From contig DPSD01000062.1 in assembly GCA_003538495.1 (NCBI GenBank), positions 1 to 9,856 of the forward strand: a stretch of 9,856 nt of DNA, given 5' to 3'. Below the pieces are notes generated by a model. That model was not told where the DNA came from. It ran no database searches and was given only the letters and a program-made list of their open reading frames with translations. Shown here in pieces: positions 1-7,809 of this stretch. The stretch is from Accumulibacter sp. (GTDB lineage: Bacteria; Pseudomonadota; Gammaproteobacteria; Burkholderiales; Rhodocyclaceae). The position numbers and the translations under genes were made by a program. The stretch's first letter is position 1, and the number at the start of each line of letters is the position of its first letter.

Positions 1-1811
1 TTGGCCTGGGGCACCGGCGGCTCTCGATCATCGACCTGTCGACTGGCCAGCAGCCGCTCTACAACGAGGACCAGAGCGTTTGCGTGGTGTTCAACGGCGA
101 AATCTACAACTATCAGGAATTGATCCCCGAGTTGCAGACGCTTGGCCACGTCTTCCACACGCGCAGCGATACCGAGGTCATCGTCCACGCCTGGGAGGCC
201 TGGGGCGAGGATTGCGTTCGCCGCTTTCGCGGCATGTTCGCCTTTGCCCTGTGGGACCGCAACCAGGAGACGCTCTTTCTGGCGCGCGACCGGCTGGCGG
301 TCAAGCCGCTCTTCTACGCCTTGCTGCCGGACGGCACCTTCCTCTTTGGTTCGGAACTCAAGTCCTTGCTGGCGCACGGCGGACTGGCACGCGACATCGA
401 TCCGCTGGCCGTCGAAGAGTACTTCGCGCTGGGTTACGTGTGCGAACCGCGAACGATCTTTCGTCAGGCCCGGAAGCTGCCGCCGGCGCATACCCTGACC
501 CTGCGTCGCGGCCAGCCGGTTGCCGAGCCGAAGGAATACTGGGACCTGCGCTTCAGTCTGGCCAGCCCGTGCACGGTCGAGGAGGCGTGCGCGCAGCTCA
601 ACGACAAGCTCAGCGAGTCGATTCGCCTGCGGATGATTGCGGAAGTGCCGCTGGGCGCATTTCTCTCCGGCGGCGTCGATTCGAGCGCGGTCGTCGCGCT
701 GATGGCCGGGCTCTCGGCCGATCCGGTCAATACCTGCTCGATCGCCTTCGATGATCCGGCCTACAACGAGGCCGTTTTCGCGCAACAGATCGCCGACCAG
801 TATCGCACCAATCATCACAGCGAAACGGTGGCCAGCGACGACTTCGACCTGATCGATACCCTGGCCAGGCTGTACGACGAACCCTATGCCGACAGCTCGG
901 CCATTCCAACGTATCGGGTCTGCCAGCTGGCCCGCAAGCACGTGACGGTGGCTCTCTCGGGCGACGGCGGCGACGAGACCTTCGGCGGCTATCGCCGCTA
1001 TCGGCTGCATTTGATGGAAGAGCGGATGCGCTCGGCGGTGCCGCACAGCGTGCGGCGGGGCGTCTTCGGTCTGCTCGGTCGGGTGTACCCGAAAGCCGAC
1101 TGGGCGCCGCGCGTCTTTCGCGCCAAGACGACTTTCGAAGGTCTGGCCAGGGACTCGGTCGAAGCCTACTTCCATTCGGTCTCGATCATGCGCGGGCCGA
1201 TGCGCGGACAGCTATTCACCGATCGTTTCCGCAGTGAAATCGACGGCTACAGCGCCCAGGACGTCTTTCGCCATCATGCCGGACGGGCGGGTACCGACGA
1301 TCCGCTGGCGCTGATCCAGTACCTCGACCTCAAGACCTATCTGGTTGGCGACATCAACACCAAGGTTGACCGCGCCAGCATGGCGCACTCGCTGGAGGTG
1401 CGCGAGCCCCTGATGGATCACCAACTGGTCGAATGGATGGCAACGCTGCCGTCCGAACTCAAGGTGCGCGGCAAGGAAGGCAAGTTTCTGCTGAAGAAGG
1501 CGATGGAGCCCAGCCTCCCGAACGACATCCTGTATCGGCCGAAAATGGGCTTTGCCGTGCCACTGGCGCGCTGGTTTCGCGGCCCGCTCAAGGAACGGGT
1601 GCGTGAAGCGGTGCTCGGCCCGCGCCTGGCAGCCACCGGCTGGTTCAATCAGGATTACCTACGGCATCTGGTCGATGCCCATCAATCGGGTGCGCGCGAC
1701 TACAGCGCGCCGCTGTGGACGGTGCTGATGTTCGAGGCCTTCCTGCGCAATGTGCTCGACGCTCCGCTCGATCAACCGGCGATTGTCGCCGAGCGGCAGG
1801 GATTGCGATGA
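1..1811 (+). CDS. Asparagine-synthase-like amidotransferase, XrtA system type (5' end missing)
   Basis: This is a glutamine-dependent amidotransferase of the AsnB family, most like exosortase A-associated amidotransferase 1. The reading frame is open from nt 3 with no start in the window, so about 45 N-terminal residues, including the catalytic Cys2, lie upstream; 602 residues are visible. The N-terminal glutaminase part shows GHRRLSIID at the edge, FNGEIYNY at nt 90-113 and SDTEV. The synthetase part has the PP-loop SGGVDSS at nt 666-686, SGDGGDE near nt 957-977 and DRASMAHSLEVREPL near the C-terminus, all of which are expected in an active enzyme. A GTG at nt 84 is an internal Val codon, not the start. 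Relatives such as WbpS in O-antigen loci amidate uronic acids, so the substrate here may be a sugar acid of the exopolysaccharide rather than aspartate. That is inference. It overlaps the next gene by ATGA. Confidence 0.93.
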   Translation, partial: GLGHRRLSIIDLSTGQQPLYNEDQSVCVVFNGEIYNYQELIPELQTLGHVFHTRSDTEVIVHAWEAWGEDCVRRFRGMFAFALWDRNQETLFLARDRLAVKPLFYALLPDGTFLFGSELKSLLAHGGLARDIDPLAVEEYFALGYVCEPRTIFRQARKLPPAHTLTLRRGQPVAEPKEYWDLRFSLASPCTVEEACAQLNDKLSESIRLRMIAEVPLGAFLSGGVDSSAVVALMAGLSADPVNTCSIAFDDPAYNEAVFAQQIADQYRTNHHSETVASDDFDLIDTLARLYDEPYADSSAIPTYRVCQLARKHVTVALSGDGGDETFGGYRRYRLHLMEERMRSAVPHSVRRGVFGLLGRVYPKADWAPRVFRAKTTFEGLARDSVEAYFHSVSIMRGPMRGQLFTDRFRSEIDGYSAQDVFRHHAGRAGTDDPLALIQYLDLKTYLVGDINTKVDRASMAHSLEVREPLMDHQLVEWMATLPSELKVRGKEGKFLLKKAMEPSLPNDILYRPKMGFAVPLARWFRGPLKERVREAVLGPRLAATGWFNQDYLRHLVDAHQSGARDYSAPLWTVLMFEAFLRNVLDAPLDQPAIVAERQGLR

Positions 1812-3019
1812 GTCTGCGGATCCTGCATGTCCTCGATCACTCGTTGCCGCTGCACAGCGGCTACACCTTCCGCACCCTGGCGATCCTGCGCCAGCAGCGC
1901 GCGCTGGGCTGGCAGACGGTTCATCTGACGACCCCCAAACAAGGGGCCGGGAGCGTGCTGCACGAGGATGTCGAGGGCTGGCTTTTCCATCGCACGCCGA
2001 GCGCCGTCGGCACCGGCCTGTTTGCCCAGATGCGGTTGACCGCTGCCCGCCTCGACCAGGTCGTCCGGGCAACGCAGCCGGATATCATCCACGCCCATTC
2101 GCCGGTGCTCAACGCCCTGCCCAGTCTGTGGGTCGGCCGTCGTCACCGTTTGCCGGTCGTTTATGAGGTCCGCGCTTTCTGGGAGGATGCCGCGGTCGAT
2201 CACGGGTCGACGGTCGAAGGCGGCTTGCGCTACCGGGTCTCGCGGGCGATGGAGACTTTCGCGCTTCGCCGTGCCGATCAGGTGACGACGATTTGCGAGG
2301 GCCTGCGTGGCGATATCGTCCAGCGCGGCCTGTCGCCGGATCGCATCACGGTGATCCCGAACGCGGTGGACGTTGGCCTGTTCGCCTTCGGCGCCGAGCC
2401 GGATCCGGCGCTTCGTCGTTCGCTGGGACTCGATGGCGCGACCGTCCTTGGCTTCGTCGGCTCCTTCTATGGCTATGAAGGCCTTGACCTGCTGGTCGAG
2501 GCGGCACGGCGGATGTTGCCCCGGCATCCGCAGTTGCGCGTGCTGCTGGTTGGCGGCGGGCCGCAGGAGAGCAATCTCAAGGCGCAGGTGGTGGCCGCCG
2601 GCCTGCAGGATCAGGTCATTTTCACCGGCCGTGTGCCGCACGCCGACGTTCAGCGCTACTACGAACTGATCGACGTGCTGGCCTTCCCGCGCTTGCCGAT
2701 GCGCCTCACCGAACTGGTCACGCCGCTGAAGCCACTCGAGGCGATGGCGCAGGGACGGATGTTCGTTGCCTCCGACGTTGGCGGACACCGGGAGTTGATC
2801 AGCGATGGCGAAACCGGCTTTCTGTTTCGTGCCGGCGATGCCGCTGCGCTGGAAGCGGCGATCGAGGACATCCTCTCGCGGCGCCAGTCCTGGCCGCGGA
2901 TTCGCACGCAGGCGCGCCACTTCGTCGAAGTCGAGCGCACCTGGGTGGCCAGTGTTGCGCGTTATCGCGAGGCCTATCGCCTGGCCCTGGGCCGGTTTGG
3001 CCGCAGTGCCGCCGTTTGA
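1808..3019 (+). CDS. GT4-type glycosyltransferase, XrtA/PEP-CTERM-associated
   Basis: This 403-residue protein is a GT-B fold glycosyltransferase of the GT4 family. It should transfer a sugar from a nucleotide donor to a lipid-linked oligosaccharide at the cytoplasmic membrane. The ATG at 1808 overlaps the upstream TGA (ATGA) and gives the typical beginning MSLRILHVLDHSLPLHSGYT; longer in-frame extensions run back into the amidotransferase and are not needed. The N-terminal Rossmann half includes DIIHAHSPVLNALP. The C-terminal half carries GSFYGYEGLDLLVEA, LLVGGGP and TPLKPLEAMAQG with Glu311, the usual donor-binding region. A canonical EX7E pair is not exact: the nearest upstream Glu, Glu302, lies eight residues before Glu311. 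The overall pattern matches the exosortase A-associated glycosyltransferase family described from Dechloromonas (recalled, not searched). Donor and acceptor sugars cannot be read from the sequence. Confidence 0.92.
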   Translation: MSLRILHVLDHSLPLHSGYTFRTLAILRQQRALGWQTVHLTTPKQGAGSVLHEDVEGWLFHRTPSAVGTGLFAQMRLTAARLDQVVRATQPDIIHAHSPVLNALPSLWVGRRHRLPVVYEVRAFWEDAAVDHGSTVEGGLRYRVSRAMETFALRRADQVTTICEGLRGDIVQRGLSPDRITVIPNAVDVGLFAFGAEPDPALRRSLGLDGATVLGFVGSFYGYEGLDLLVEAARRMLPRHPQLRVLLVGGGPQESNLKAQVVAAGLQDQVIFTGRVPHADVQRYYELIDVLAFPRLPMRLTELVTPLKPLEAMAQGRMFVASDVGGHRELISDGETGFLFRAGDAAALEAAIEDILSRRQSWPRIRTQARHFVEVERTWVASVARYREAYRLALGRFGRSAAV

Positions 3020-3089
3020 TCGCGACGCACCATTGCCGCGCTGTCTCGCGTCGGCCCGGATTCTTGCCTGACACCGTTTGAGCGATCGC

Positions 3090-4283
3090 ATGGCCAATCT
3101 CCTGTATCTCGTACACCGTTTGCCGTACCCCCCGAACAAGGGTGACAAGGTTCGCTCGTATCACCTGCTGAAGCATCTGGCGGCTCGCCACCGGGTCTTC
3201 CTCGGCACCTTCATCGACGACCCGCAGGACGAGGTTCATGTCGATACGGTGTCGCGGTATTGCGCCGACCTGCACATTGCCCGTCTGTCGCCACGCATTG
3301 CCCGGCTCCTGAGTCTGCGCGGTCTGCTCGGCATGGAGGCGCTGACGCTCCCCTACTATCGCAACGCCGGCCTGCAGGCGTGGGTCGAGCGGACGCTGCA
3401 CGAGCAGCCGATCGACGCGGCGGTGATCTTCTCTTCGGTGATGGCGAGTTATGTCCGGGGTCGCCCGGACTTGCGCAAGCTGGTCGACTTTGTCGACGTC
3501 GATTCGGCCAAGTGGACCCAGTACGCGGCCAATCACCGCTGGCCGATGTCCTGGCTCTACCGGCGCGAAGGCGAGCGCCTGCTGGCTTTCGAGCGTGCGG
3601 TGGCAATGGAAGCCGAAAGATCGTTTTTCGTCACCGACAACGAGACCGATCTGTTTCGTCGGCTGGCTCCGGAGTGCGACGGCCGGCTCGAAGCGATGTG
3701 CAACGGGGTCGATGCCGACTACTTCTCGCCTGCCCATGCGCTGCCGTCACCGTACGGCGAGAACGAGTTGCCGCTGGTATTCACCGGCGCCATGGACTAC
3801 TGGCCGAACATCGATGCGGTAAGCTGGTTCGCGGCCGAAATGCTGCCGCAGTTGCTGCCGAATTGGCCCAGGCTTCGCTTCTACATTGTCGGACGCAGCC
3901 CGACGCCCGCCGTCCAGGCGCTGGCCAGTGCGCAAATCGTTGTCACCGGGACGGTCCCCGACGTCCGCCCGTACCTGCAGCACGCCGCGGTGGTCGTCGC
4001 GCCGCTCCGCCTGGCGCGTGGAATTCAGAACAAGGTTCTCGAAGCGATGGCCATGGGCTTGCCGGTCGTTGCTTCGCAGGAGTGCGCCGCCGCCGTCGAC
4101 GCCGTTGCCGGGCGCGACTTCCTGACCGCCGGCGGCGTCCCCGAGTACGTGTCACAGGTCGAGGCGCTGTTGCGGGCGCCGGAACGTGCGGCGGCAATGG
4201 GTATTGCCGCCCGTCAGCAGGTCGTCGCGCGGTATGGCTGGGACGCCCACCTGTCGAGTATCGATCGTCACCTGGACCGGTAG
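3090..4283 (+). CDS. Sugar transferase, PEP-CTERM/EpsH1 system-associated (GT4-like)
   Basis: This 397-residue protein is a second GT-B glycosyltransferase, resembling the PEP-CTERM/EpsH1-associated sugar transferase family. The N-terminus has the characteristic LVHRLPYPPNKGDKVRSYH (P14-P15-N16-K17-G18). The C-terminal domain shows FTGAMDYWPNIDAV, FYIVGRSP, TGTVPDVRPYL and GIQNKVLEAMAMGLPVVAS with Glu318, the nucleotide-sugar-binding part of GT4 enzymes. I chose ATG 3090 because MANLLYLVHRLPYP fits the family; a TTG at 3078 would add four residues. Neither start has a strong Shine-Dalgarno sequence, which suggests coupling to or readthrough from the preceding glycosyltransferase 70 nt upstream. 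It probably adds one residue of the repeat unit in the cytoplasm. The exact linkage is unknown. Confidence 0.92.
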   Translation: MANLLYLVHRLPYPPNKGDKVRSYHLLKHLAARHRVFLGTFIDDPQDEVHVDTVSRYCADLHIARLSPRIARLLSLRGLLGMEALTLPYYRNAGLQAWVERTLHEQPIDAAVIFSSVMASYVRGRPDLRKLVDFVDVDSAKWTQYAANHRWPMSWLYRREGERLLAFERAVAMEAERSFFVTDNETDLFRRLAPECDGRLEAMCNGVDADYFSPAHALPSPYGENELPLVFTGAMDYWPNIDAVSWFAAEMLPQLLPNWPRLRFYIVGRSPTPAVQALASAQIVVTGTVPDVRPYLQHAAVVVAPLRLARGIQNKVLEAMAMGLPVVASQECAAAVDAVAGRDFLTAGGVPEYVSQVEALLRAPERAAAMGIAARQQVVARYGWDAHLSSIDRHLDR

Positions 4284-4351
4284 TGATCGCCCCGGCCTGG
4301 CGCATTCGGTCGTCAGGCTCTGATCAGGACATGCGGTCTCGATGGCCGCGC

Positions 4352-4358
4352 GGAGGAG
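4352..4358 (+). promoter_or_regulatory. Strong Shine-Dalgarno sequence for the CapK-like ligase
   Basis: GGAGGAG lies five nucleotides (counted from GGAGG) before ATG 4362. It supports ATG 4362 over the TTG at 4359, which directly abuts the site. It is the strongest ribosome-binding site in the window. Confidence 0.75.
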
Positions 4359-4361
4359 TTG

Positions 4362-5747
4362 ATGGGGGTCTACACATCGTTTGCGGCGAAGCTGCTGTTC
4401 CCGCTCCACGAGCACTTGAAGAAGCACAGCACGGTCGCCGTCAAGGGTGCGCTGGAGCGCAGTCAGTGGCTTGAGCCGGCGGCGATTCGCGCCCTGCAGC
4501 TTGACCGGCTGCGCCAATTCCTCGGCGAGTGCGCCGCCCATGTGCCGTACTATCGCGATCTGTTTCGCGCGCTCGATTTCGATCCAGCCACGATCTCTGG
4601 CATCGGCGATCTGGCGCGCTTGCCGCTGCTGACCAAGGGCATCATCCGCAGCGAGTTCGAGCGTTTGCGTTCCGAGTTGCCCGAACCGGTCAGGCTGTTT
4701 TCGACCACCGGCTCGACGGGCGATCCGCTGCGTTTCAACATCAGCAACACCCGCATCAGTCACGACGTCGCTGCCAAGTGGCGGGCGACGCGCTGGTGGG
4801 ATGTCGACATCGGCGACCGGGAATTGGTGATCTGGTCCAGCCCGATCGAACTGACCCGGCAGGATCGCGTCAAGCAATTGCGCGACTGCCTGCTGCGCAG
4901 CAGGCTGCTGCCGGCGACGGCGATGTCGCAAACCGATATGGATCGCTTTATCGCCGAGATTCGCCGCTTTGCGCCCCGGATGCTGTTCGGCTATCCGTCG
5001 TCGATGACGCTGATCGCCCAGCGCGCAGAGCAGCAGGGAGTCCGTCTGGACGACCTCGGCATTCGGGTCGCCTTCTGCACGGCCGAGACGCTGTATCCGC
5101 ATCAGACAGACGTCATGCAGCGGGTTTTCGGTTGTCCCGTCGCCAACGGCTATGGCGGCCGCGATTCGGGATTCATCGCCCACGCCTGCCCGCATGGCGG
5201 AATGCACATCACCGCTGAAGACATCATCGTCGAAGTGGTCGACGCGCAGGGCCGGCCCCTGCCACCGGGCGTACCGGGCGAGGTGCTGGTGACCCATCTG
5301 TACAGCACCGGCTTTCCGTTCGTCCGCTACAGGAACGGCGATCTGGCGGTGCTCGACGACCGTCCATGCGCCTGCGGCCGCGGCCTGCCCTTGCTGAAAG
5401 AGGTGCGTGGCAGAACCAACGATGTGCTCCTGGCCGAAGACGGCTCGATCGTCCTCGCCGTGGCGATCGCCATCGTCCTGCGCGACATGCCCGGGGTCAA
5501 CGGCTTCAAGGTGATCCAGGAAACGCTGCAGCATTGTCGCTTGCAACTGGTGAGCGATGGCAGCTTTCAACAGCCGTCGGCCGAGCAACAGATCCGCGCG
5601 GCTTTTCGCGCCAGGCTTGGCGAGGGCGTACGACTCGACATCGAATATCCGGAAGCAATCGAAGCCGAGGCCAGCGGCAAGTATCGCTATGTGGTGAGCA
5701 AGGTCAGCCAGCGGCATGTGGCACAGGGAGGGGGGGCAGCGGGTTGA
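4362..5747 (+). CDS. Adenylate-forming ligase, PaaK/CapK family
   Basis: This 461-residue protein belongs to the phenylacetate-CoA-ligase/CapK branch of the ANL adenylating enzymes, often found in capsule and EPS loci with unknown substrate. Family chemistry activates a carboxylic acid as an acyl-adenylate with ATP. Visible features: an N-terminal helical region with AAHVPYYRDLF; the ATP-binding loop STTGSTGDP at residues 114-122; FGYPSSM; the core motif YGGRDSGF at 264-271; and possible metal ligands Cys276, His278, Cys336 and Cys338 in ACPHGG and CACGRG. The C-terminal segment GRTNDVL plus about 100 residues fits the small C-terminal domain. The usual Glu after YGxx is Asp268, which may be typical of this subfamily. 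It starts 78 nt after the sugar transferase. Likely role: activating an acyl or amino-acid group for polymer decoration (inference). A seven-G run near the 3' end does not break the frame. Confidence 0.88.
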   Translation: MGVYTSFAAKLLFPLHEHLKKHSTVAVKGALERSQWLEPAAIRALQLDRLRQFLGECAAHVPYYRDLFRALDFDPATISGIGDLARLPLLTKGIIRSEFERLRSELPEPVRLFSTTGSTGDPLRFNISNTRISHDVAAKWRATRWWDVDIGDRELVIWSSPIELTRQDRVKQLRDCLLRSRLLPATAMSQTDMDRFIAEIRRFAPRMLFGYPSSMTLIAQRAEQQGVRLDDLGIRVAFCTAETLYPHQTDVMQRVFGCPVANGYGGRDSGFIAHACPHGGMHITAEDIIVEVVDAQGRPLPPGVPGEVLVTHLYSTGFPFVRYRNGDLAVLDDRPCACGRGLPLLKEVRGRTNDVLLAEDGSIVLAVAIAIVLRDMPGVNGFKVIQETLQHCRLQLVSDGSFQQPSAEQQIRAAFRARLGEGVRLDIEYPEAIEAEASGKYRYVVSKVSQRHVAQGGGAAG

Positions 5748-5844
5748 CCGTGGCGCAGTGTCGGCTCGATGGGCAAAGCGTGACGCAGTTCCTCGCTGCC
5801 GGCGCGCCATGAGCCTATTCTGGATGGTAGGCGAGCAGGGTGGC

Positions 5845-5871
5845 CGAAGCGGTCGAAGTGGTCCAAACGGG
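5845..5871 (+). repeat. Three imperfect 9-nt tandem units
   Basis: The units are CGAAGCGGT, CGAAGTGGT and CCAAACGGG, directly adjacent. The first two differ at one position; the third is more diverged. The tract is short and may be chance. Confidence 0.35.
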
Positions 5872-6432
5872 TCTTGGCGATCGCACGAGAAGGCCGGGAG
5901 TGACTGCGGTTCAGGCTGTCAGGGAATGTGGGTTATGATCTGGCGCACTAAAGTCTACTTCGGTGATCGCGCGCGTCCAGTAGTTCGTGCGGGGTGTCAG
6001 ATAACTTGTTGGGTTTCATCGATGATGATGTGGGGGTCTTGACGGTGGCTGACAACAAGAGGCAGGTTCTCGACGGCAGCGAGTGGTGGTGGGCAGGCTG
6101 CGTGCTTGGCCCCACCTCACTTGCTGTCTGGTGCAGCGATAAATCGCGCCACCAGCGACTCCCCTGCTTGCGCTAGCGCTCGGCATGCGCGGGAAACACG
6201 ATTCGAGGGGGCTCGCTTATCTGAACTCTGGTTGTACGACCGGAATTTGATCGGCTGTCTTGAGTTCCGGCCAATCCTTCCCAGCCGGATGCGGGAGGCG
6301 CGGTGCGCGTCTGGCCCAGTTAGGCGACGTCAGGTATTCGCAAAGGACAAACTTCGACCTTGCTAGGCGTCACCACCGCTCCCAGTGCATCTGCAGTTGT
6401 CGTGTCACAGTTTCCACGGGAAGCAGGCAATG

Positions 6433-6471
6433 GTGGGCGTGAAAGCTCTAGTGCGGGGAGTCGTGGGCGTG
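6433..6471 (+). repeat. 9-nt direct repeat GTGGGCGTG, 30 nt apart
   Basis: Exact copies of GTGGGCGTG lie at 6433-6441 and 6463-6471, offset by 30 nt, close to three helical turns. The second copy ends three nucleotides before the Shine-Dalgarno sequence of the membrane ligase gene. It could be a paired regulator site, but no known motif is recognised. Confidence 0.3.
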
Positions 6472-6473
6472 TT

Positions 6474-6478
6474 AAGGA
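6474..6478 (+). promoter_or_regulatory. Shine-Dalgarno sequence of the O-ligase-like gene
   Basis: AAGGA lies eight nucleotides before ATG 6487 and decides this start. It is an independent translation signal after the long spacer, consistent with a new transcription unit. Confidence 0.65.
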
Positions 6479-6486
6479 AAGTGTAA

Positions 6487-7809
6487 ATGCGTGATTTGCT
6501 GCTTGTCGGCATTATTCTGGGGGCCTTGCCGTTCGCTCTTCGTCATACTTGGGTCGCCGTGATGTTGTGGACCTGGATCAGCATCATGAACCCCCACAGA
6601 CTTGCTTTTGGCTTTGCATCGACACTGCCAGTTGCCGCTGTAGCTGCGGGCGCGGCGCTCCTGTCGTTGGTCTTCACGCGCGACAAATTGCGCATGCCGT
6701 GGTCGCCTCCCGTTATCGTCCTGGTTCTATTTGTCGTATGGATGTGTCTGACCACGGCATTTGCCATAAATCCTCTAGGATCATGGGATCAGCTCAACAA
6801 GGTCTTGAAGATTCAGCTCATGACAGCCGTCGCGTTGATGGCTCTGCATGAACGAAAGCATATTGAGCTATTCATTTGGGTCAACGTTCTGTCGGTTGGT
6901 TATTACAGTTTCAAGGGTGGGTTGTTTACGATTACGACCGGCGGGGAGTACCGTGTGTGGGGCCCGGAGGACTCATTTTTCTGGGATAACAACGCGCTCG
7001 CCGTTGCTACGATCATGGTTATCCCGATGATGTATTACTTGCGTGTGGTGTCTACCCATCGGTGGGTGCGTTTCGGTCTGTTAATGTTGATGTTGTTGTC
7101 TGCTGTTTCTGCATTGGGATCACAATCGAGGGGGGCGCTGCTCGCGATTACGGCCATGGGCTCGGTGTTTTGGTACCGCTCAAATAGAAAAGGGCTGGTC
7201 GGCATAGTAGTTGTCGCCGTCGCGATAGGCTTGATTTCGTTCATGCCGGATTCGTGGAGTAACCGTATGGCAACGATAACAACGTACGAGGAGGACAATT
7301 CCGCAAAAGATCGACTCATTGCATGGCAGTTTTGCTTTAATTTGGCGAATCACCGGTTGTCTGGCGGCGGTTATGAAATTTATAACGCACTTACTTACAC
7401 GCTGTACGCTCCGGAGACTTGGAGAAATGCCTTCGCCGCACATAGCATCTATTTCTCAGTACTTGGAGAGCATGGTTATGTTGGGCTAGTTCTGTTTCTA
7501 TTGATCTGGGGGCTGACATTTCGTCTGGCCGGAAAGCTGAGGAGAGAAACAAGGGGGCAACCTGGAGTGGCTTGGGTTTTTCACCTGACCGGAATGTTCC
7601 AGGTTTCGCTGGTCGGTTACCTGGCAGGTGGCGCCTTTTTGAGTCTCGCGTATTTCGACTTGCCCTACAACATCATGGTCATTCTCGTCGTCACGCAGCG
7701 CTGGTTGCGCGAAAGCGGCTGGAAACCGGCGGCGGTCGGTGCGCTCGGGGCCGCGAGTGCCGGCAAACCATCGGACCTGCCGGTCAAGGCGTCGCAGGCA
7801 CCGGTATGA
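6487..7809 (+). CDS. O-antigen ligase/polymerase-like membrane protein, XrtA-associated O-glycosylation ligase type
   Basis: This 440-residue protein is a polytopic inner-membrane protein with about 10-12 hydrophobic segments (for example near residues 3-20, 44-63, 73-91, 166-185, 193-211, 236-253 and 331-346). It resembles the probable O-glycosylation ligase of exosortase A loci and the Wzy_C/WaaL superfamily. It has the conserved SQSRGALL motif at 212-219 and a large loop between about 254 and 330 ending in AAHSIYFSVLGEHGYVGL, with His319, where this superfamily carries its catalytic region. Family members polymerise or transfer undecaprenyl-linked glycans on the periplasmic side. The start is set by AAGGA. 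The gene body is clearly poorer in GC (45-55 percent in hand-counted lines) with relaxed third positions, while the last 130 nt, encoding an Ala-rich tail, return to about 70 percent. It overlaps the deacetylase by ATGA. Whether it acts on polysaccharide or glycoprotein is unresolved. Confidence 0.9.
   Translation: MRDLLLVGIILGALPFALRHTWVAVMLWTWISIMNPHRLAFGFASTLPVAAVAAGAALLSLVFTRDKLRMPWSPPVIVLVLFVVWMCLTTAFAINPLGSWDQLNKVLKIQLMTAVALMALHERKHIELFIWVNVLSVGYYSFKGGLFTITTGGEYRVWGPEDSFFWDNNALAVATIMVIPMMYYLRVVSTHRWVRFGLLMLMLLSAVSALGSQSRGALLAITAMGSVFWYRSNRKGLVGIVVVAVAIGLISFMPDSWSNRMATITTYEEDNSAKDRLIAWQFCFNLANHRLSGGGYEIYNALTYTLYAPETWRNAFAAHSIYFSVLGEHGYVGLVLFLLIWGLTFRLAGKLRRETRGQPGVAWVFHLTGMFQVSLVGYLAGGAFLSLAYFDLPYNIMVILVVTQRWLRESGWKPAAVGALGAASAGKPSDLPVKASQAPV

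Larger units (their letters stand above)
5748..6486 (+). other. Long spacer with no convincing gene
   Basis: About 740 nt separate the ligase from the membrane ligase. Several ORFs of 60-148 codons cross it, but none has a good ribosome-binding site, a recognisable domain or the codon use of its neighbours. Hand counts give GC near 45 percent in 6001-6060 and about 60 percent in 5941-6000 and 6121-6180. It contains three imperfect 9-nt tandem units at 5845-5871, a 10-nt palindrome GCGCTAGCGC at 6170-6179, a small inverted repeat CCGGAA/TTCCGG at 6240-6245 and 6265-6270, and a 9-nt direct repeat near its 3' end. No T-run terminator or tRNA is seen. It probably holds the promoter of the second half of the locus, or remnants of a decayed gene. 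Confidence 0.6.

Noticed and set aside
1772..3148. 458-codon open frame on the minus strand
   Set aside because: It mirrors the first glycosyltransferase and has no recognisable motifs; a codon-bias shadow.
3260..4474. 404-codon plus-strand frame overlapping the second sugar transferase
   Set aside because: It is out of frame with a protein that has clear GT4 motifs, and its product is Arg/Ala-rich without domains.
5730..5745. G-run near the ligase 3' end as a frameshift
   Set aside because: The frame stays intact, the protein has family-like length and ends just after the expected C-terminal segment; no evidence for a broken gene.
4152..5810. 552-codon open frame on the minus strand
   Set aside because: It lies opposite the CapK-like ligase and the end of the sugar transferase, whose plus-strand products show clear family motifs. 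The minus-strand product has no domain pattern; it is a shadow typical of high-GC codon use.
5934..5939. TATGAT resembling a -10 box
   Set aside because: No acceptable -35 element or extended -10 bases at the right distance; a single hexamer is expected by chance.
5716..6042. 108-codon ORF overlapping the ligase end and spacer
   Set aside because: It starts inside the ligase gene in another frame, and its Gly/Arg/Ser-rich middle simply reflects the 9-nt tandem units.
5994..6176. 60-codon GTG-start ORF in the spacer
   Set aside because: There is no ribosome-binding site, no recognised homology and poor codon use; not supported as a gene.
6240..6270. CCGGAA/TTCCGG inverted repeat as a terminator
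   Set aside because: The stem is only six base pairs with a 19-nt loop and no following T-run.
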